Shown here piece after piece: positions 60,181 to 64,000 of a stretch of DNA of 64,000 nucleotides. This DNA is from Bathymodiolus brooksi. Lineage: Eukaryota > Mollusca > Bivalvia > Mytilida > Modiolidae. The DNA is taken from the NCBI GenBank assembly GCA_963680875.1, contig OY804575.1, forward strand, positions 101,735,505 through 101,799,504. Direction: 5' to 3'. The translations under genes were made by a program, and so were the position numbers. The notes beneath the pieces were generated by a model that was not told the DNA's origin, searched no databases, and worked only from the letters and a program-made list of their open reading frames with translations. Numbering within the stretch: position 1 is the first letter of the stretch; each line of letters opens with the position of its first letter.

Positions 60181-60530
60181 AAGTGTTTGTGATGGATGGA
60201 GAAGAGAGACTTTGCAGAAAGGCGTCGAGGTCAACACAGACAATGATCATGTAGTCCAGATTGTAGCGGACAACACAGACAATGATCCTGTAGTCCAGAC
60301 TGTAGCGGACAACACAGACAATGATCATGTAGTCCAGACTGTAGCGGACAACACTGATGAGCAAATGATAATAGAGAAAGGTCAATATGTTACGGCAAAA
60401 TATCTGGAAAGATGCTACGTCGGAAAGGTATTGGATGTACGGTAGACTCTGATGTTGGAGAGATTGAAAATTCTTTTATGGAGAGCAAAAAGAAAAATTT
60501 CAATGGCCGAAACATGAAGACATCATGTGG
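60181..60530 (+). pseudogene. W-P-K-domain gene remnant with in-frame 39-bp repeats, copy C
   Basis: A frame (60,212-60,445) contains three 13-residue repeats of the type TDNDHVVQTVADN, then DEQMIIEKGQYVTAKYLERC and YVGKVLDV. A 5-base irregularity (CGGTA before GAC) breaks the frame; the next frame gives DSDVGEIENSFMESKKK, the same domain as at 1-178. The downstream half is cut by a deletion at about 60,530. The VTAKYLERCYVGKVLDV and SFMESKKK segments look like one compact beta-rich domain. Several breaks make it a pseudogene in this copy. Confidence 0.55.
60236..60352 (+). repeat. 39-bp in-frame tandem repeat, three units
   Basis: Unit ACAGACAATGATCATGTAGT plus CCAGACTGTAGCGGACAAC. Thirteen codons per unit, with few differences. 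Copy B has a single partial unit. Confidence 0.9.
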
Positions 60531-60921
60531 ATGATATTTGAATGAATTCATGGGGGAAAAAAGGTTGCTTCTTTACTTTTTCAAAAATAGCTGAAACTAT
60601 GAATTGAACGATATATTTCCATATGATATTTAGATATACCCAATATAAGTCATAAGTAGAATACAGGACTGTTATATAATTCCTAGTAAAAAAGAACTCA
60701 AATGGTAAAATACAAGATTTGATTAAAAAAACTAACTGCAATCTGCATCTATACATATTCTGCAAGTCCGAAAAGAAAGAGTTAGACTTGTAGCAAATAC
60801 TTTATTTTTGTCAGTAAATTAATCGTTGGAGACCATTATTTTGAGAATATATAGGTGTACATGTACATATTTTTTAATCACAATGATTCTCTGCACATTG
60901 TTATTAATTAATATTTAAATT

Positions 60922-61085
60922 GGATCTCCTGTACTTGGCAATCACAATACTGGTATACCAGTATTGTTGACAATACTGGTATAAAAAATTATTCCAGTAT
61001 TGTAATTTTTTTACAAAAAAAAATACAATACTGGCATAAAATCATATTCCAGTATTGTTAACAATACTGTTCGTAAATAAAAATA
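60922..61085. repeat. Left terminus of the Merlin element with subterminal palindromes
   Basis: Beyond the inverted repeat, ACAATACTGG and its inverse CCAGTATTGT recur about eight times within 150 bases, several as head-to-head palindromes (ACTGGTATACCAGT). The right end (63,620-63,788) has a matching set. They are likely transposase binding sites (inference). Confidence 0.75.
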
Positions 61086-61300
61086 TGCAATACCAGGATA
61101 TATAATAATTGATAAAACAACACGTCATAATTTACATTTTATCTATTTTATAGATGATCATACATTTTTGTAGATGGCATCAAATTTTTAATAATCTTTG
61201 ATGAACAACATGATTTATAAATAATAACATCACATTCACAATATAATGTACTAGCACTAGAATTATAAAGAGTCCATCATGTCCATAATAAATATCACTT

Positions 61301-62230
61301 TTACACAGGATATTGTTCTGAAATATGTATGAGAATGTTTGTAAATGCATTGTCACCTGTGGTACCCCATCTGTCACTCCACATTCTTTCATCTAGGTAA
61401 CTGGGTAGTAGATGTGATGACACACCTTTCATCTCTTTAAACTTCTGTTTGGCTTTAGCCCAGTACGACTCGATTGCTTGAGTGTGTATGCCAGTTGCAT
61501 TGTCCACGAAGTTGAGCGAATGATTAACTGTGCCATGGCTAAGCTGCAGTCGTGAGCTGATGTTATGGTACGCTTTCCACTGATCTGAATGGATGATTGT
61601 CCCTGGTTTTACAACACATTGTATAATAGGTAAAAGAGTTGCGGCATCTCTTTTGTCAACAGTTTCCATGTAGGTAATGGCAGGTTTGCTGGATGTATCT
61701 GCTAAACCAAAAACCCACTGCTCTTTGCTGGCCCGTCGCCCTCTGTTGTATTTTGATTTGTGATTAAAAAGACTTTCATCAATTTGGACAATCACACCTG
61801 GTCCACCTAATTCAACTGGAGTTGATAGTAGTTTAGTGGAGCAGACATCTCTCAAGTATTGAAACATCTGTATTACGGTCTTCTCGCCAATCTGTACTTG
61901 TCTTTCTACGGAATTAACTTTTGTTCCTTGACTCCATATGTATGTGACGTATAACCATTTATCTAAGGTAATGCGAGACCTTTCGAAAAATGATCCAGCA
62001 CGAATGGTACGGTATGTATGCCGTTTCGGACATCTTTGGTTGGCACAGCGCCATCCAAAACCGTCTTTAGTGGATGTTGTCGGTCTGGTTGCCATTTCCA
62101 TTGAACTCTGGCATGTTGGACAATTGCACACATCTCCTAGTAGTTTGTGTTGTACATAGTAGTCAATAACTGCTGTTGGATCTTTGCTAAATATTACATT
62201 TGGTGCAATATCAGTGAAAAAGTTAGCCAT
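61301..62230 (-). CDS. Merlin transposase (IS1595/ISXO2-like DDE)
   Basis: A 309-aa intact protein that would catalyse cut-and-paste movement of the surrounding element. An N-terminal zinc ribbon is made by C37-x2-C40 and C62-x4-C67, followed by a short helical region (residues 70-135). The catalytic core shows D151 (VQIDESLFNHKSK), D216 (IIHSDQWKAY) and E254 (IHTQAIESYWAKAK), the DDE residues with the H-S-D-x-W and I-E-S-x-W contexts typical of the ISXO2-like domain. The size fits the family, and the ATG at 62,228-62,230 opens the protein directly before the zinc ribbon. There is no intron. With intact frame, ends and target duplication, the element may be recent and potentially active (inference). 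It is the only gene on the minus strand within the element. Confidence 0.95.
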   Translation of the reverse strand: MANFFTDIAPNVIFSKDPTAVIDYYVQHKLLGDVCNCPTCQSSMEMATRPTTSTKDGFGWRCANQRCPKRHTYRTIRAGSFFERSRITLDKWLYVTYIWSQGTKVNSVERQVQIGEKTVIQMFQYLRDVCSTKLLSTPVELGGPGVIVQIDESLFNHKSKYNRGRRASKEQWVFGLADTSSKPAITYMETVDKRDAATLLPIIQCVVKPGTIIHSDQWKAYHNISSRLQLSHGTVNHSLNFVDNATGIHTQAIESYWAKAKQKFKEMKGVSSHLLPSYLDERMWSDRWGTTGDNAFTNILIHISEQYPV

Positions 62231-62720
62231 GATGACTTATCTGACTCATCCTTGATATTTGGAACCCTTTATATTTTAAAATTATAGCTCGTGTTGTTGT
62301 AACCGAGTTAATACAGTTAAAGCAAGATCAAAGGTATTATTCCTTAAATACCAACTATTTGAAACATCAAAGGACATTAATTAATCCAATTAAAATGGCC
62401 CAATTAGGTTGTAATTAAAATTTTATTATTTAACAATTATCATGATTATATTTATATTAGTAATAATCAACTATAAATAATTTTATGTGATTTTAAAATT
62501 ACATCCAAGCTTATTAATTAAAGAACAAACGATCAAAGACATCCTTTGATTTATTGTTTAAATTATTTTTGAATGTTTATTTTACACTTACTTGTTTATT
62601 TTAGTGAGTATGATTTTTCTTGATGAAACAAGATCAAAGTGCTTATACAAGCTGAAGTGAACAAATTCGGCCACAAATATCACCTCTAAACCATTGTCAA
62701 TTCATTATACAATTGTAAAC

Positions 62721-63369
62721 ATGACTGGTATATCATCTTTATTCCCTGCTTTTCCAAAGCAGATGTCTATTTTAGATAGAGATAACATCACTGTAGCAAG
62801 ACACAAAAATTACTATTTTAAAAACTGAACATCACAGCAACTTGATGACATAGACAACATCACCAGACCCATAGAACCAGTAACGCCAGAAATTTATTCT
62901 GAGAGAATTAAGAAAAATGAGGTCAGCCGAAACAAGAAGTTGACTCACTGCATCAATATGGCAACATAAGAGAATGCACCAAACTGGGCAAAAGACTTTC
63001 TACAAGAATTGTCATCGGGGGCTATCAACTCTACAACTAAAGCCAAAGATCAAGCAACTGTGGCGGGAAAATTCATCCAGCTACGACAGCAAAAGAGCCG
63101 TCCAAGTGCCATCACAGCAATCTACTGGACATGCTGTAAAACGGAAACGGCAAGATAACGAAACAGAGTACCAGTATCGGAAGAGATTACTTGCAAATAC
63201 ACAAGACAACAATGAGGATGACATCGCTGATGATCCAAATATAGAGACGGCTATCTCAATCAAAAATTCTTTACACAATATTATGAGAATGACCAAACAA
63301 CAACTACAGCAAAATATCAGCAATTCTCAAGAAACTGTGGATGTCCTACGCCAACATACCGTTTTTTAA
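62721..63369 (+). pseudogene. Broken second reading frame in the Merlin element
   Basis: From ATG at 62,721 one frame reads MTGISSLFPAFPKQMSI, passes TGA (62,826) and TAA (62,967), and continues with ENAPNWAKDFLQELSSG and KFIQLRQQKSRPSAITAI. A +1 shift in 63,000-63,130 then leads to the frame open from 62,974 that ends KRKRQDNETEYQYRKRLL, IKNSLHNIMRMTKQQLQQ and VLRQHTVF (stop at 63,367). Read together it would be a charged, probably helical protein of about 215 residues, divergent in orientation from the transposase. I do not recognise it. It could be a decayed accessory gene, or a captured host gene. A spliced arrangement is less likely, as no good splice signals were seen. Confidence 0.45.
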
Positions 63370-63897
63370 AACAAAACCATTGAAGATTTGAGAATTCGCC
63401 TGATAAACAGCTGTGTATGAACATTTGAATAATTAACATTATTATTGAAAACTTGCAAATATGTTATCCTAATACTTATATAATGAAATAGTGAATAATG
63501 CTTAAATCAATAAAAAAATAAGATGTTTTTTTGTGTTTTTTTGCTTTTGAAAGTGTCAATGCATGTTGCCATTTCCTGTCCTACAATACACAATGACAAC
63601 TTGACACACTGTTATCAATTTATTCCAATATCATATTCTAGTATTGTTAATATATACAATACTCCCAAAAATAACTAATTTAACAATACTGGAACAATAC
63701 TAGAATACAATACTGGAATATTTTTGTATACCAGTATTGTGCACAATACTAGTATACCAGTATTGTGATTGCCAAGTACAGGAGATCCTTTAAATTTGTA
63801 TTTGTTTATAAGGTCTTATGTAAATAAATTTAAACTGAACATGGAACTGAAAGGTGACATAGAGCATAATGCAATTCACTGTAATAATGCAATACCC

Positions 63898-64000
63898 AAC
63901 CCACAGGGCCTTGTCACTATCCAGGTAAATATACTATCAATGTATAAACATATACAAGGGCGGACATCTTTTTTACCCCCGCTCGCTTCAAGTCGTGTTT
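63898..64000. other. End of copy C homology; unassigned sequence
   Basis: After about 63,897 the match to 2,268 of copy A ends. The remaining 100 bases show no feature. Confidence 0.5.

Larger units (their letters stand above)
60922..63788. mobile_element. Merlin-type DNA transposon, complete, in copy C only
   Basis: A 2,867-bp element starting GGATCTCCTGTACTTGGCAA and ending with the inverse. The terminal inverted repeats are about 90 bp (60,922-61,010 and 63,700-63,788) with a few mismatches. An exact 8-bp duplication TTTAAATT flanks it (60,914-60,921 and 63,789-63,796). Copies A (around 2,161-2,168) and B hold the uninterrupted target with one TTTAAATT. It carries an intact IS1595/ISXO2-like transposase on the minus strand and a broken second frame on the plus strand. 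The 8-bp duplication, GG start and this transposase type match the Merlin superfamily. Confidence 0.95.
60061..64000. repeat. Segmental duplication copy C (partial)
   Basis: 60,061-60,260 matches the start of copy B. 60,454-60,530 matches window positions 1-93. 60,533-60,713 matches 624-797, 60,714-60,921 matches about 1,960-2,175, and 63,789-63,897 continues from about 2,168 to 2,268. Two internal deletions relative to A remove 94-623 and about 798-1,959, including the PHD-carrying TIR element. A Merlin transposon interrupts the copy. After about 63,898 the sequence no longer follows A or B. Confidence 0.88.

Overview
The window looks like AT-rich, repeat-dominated, non-coding-rich animal DNA, most likely from a bivalve mollusc. 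The basis is introns with GT/AG borders, an animal effector-type caspase, non-LTR retrotransposon fragments, tRNA-derived SINEs, and repeat motifs typical of molluscan genomes. The species cannot be fixed from the sequence alone. I see no bacterial gene organisation, rRNA, CRISPR array or intact tRNA gene.

Layout: the window is a tandem segmental duplication. Copy A is about 1-25,072 (its left end lies outside the window). Copy B is about 25,073-60,060. Copy C starts at about 60,061 and is only partly present. A and B are collinear and mostly near-identical, but they differ by clean insertions and deletions, so each copy serves as an 'empty site' for events in the others. This exposes a Merlin transposon (8-bp target duplication), two Harbinger-like MITEs (TAA duplications), large microhomology deletions, and strong expansion or contraction of several minisatellites.

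Genes: each full copy carries one five-exon caspase on the minus strand (A: 20,096-24,794, 298 aa; B: 47,067-52,889, 294 aa). Exon phases, GT/AG borders and catalytic residues all fit. By hand count the two caspases differ at about 42 codons by amino-acid replacement and only about 3 by silent change, while the flanking introns differ by only about 2 percent. This is the strongest biological signal in the window and suggests diversifying selection.

Other coding matter is fragmentary: a non-LTR reverse transcriptase (two differently broken copies), the C-terminus of a second LINE, an hAT-type transposase remnant, a chromo-like or WPK-type C-terminal domain remnant, a RecQ-like helicase first exon carried inside a TIR element, and a PHD-finger fragment inside another TIR element. 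The only intact transposase is that of the Merlin element at 60,922-63,788.

The rest is dispersed repeats, many with internal tandem arrays: 35-bp, 32-bp, about 130-bp, 161-bp, 60-bp and 636-bp units. The largest is a 6.7-kb element in copy B (53,184-59,926) built of 636-bp units with a 2,543-bp higher-order repeat.
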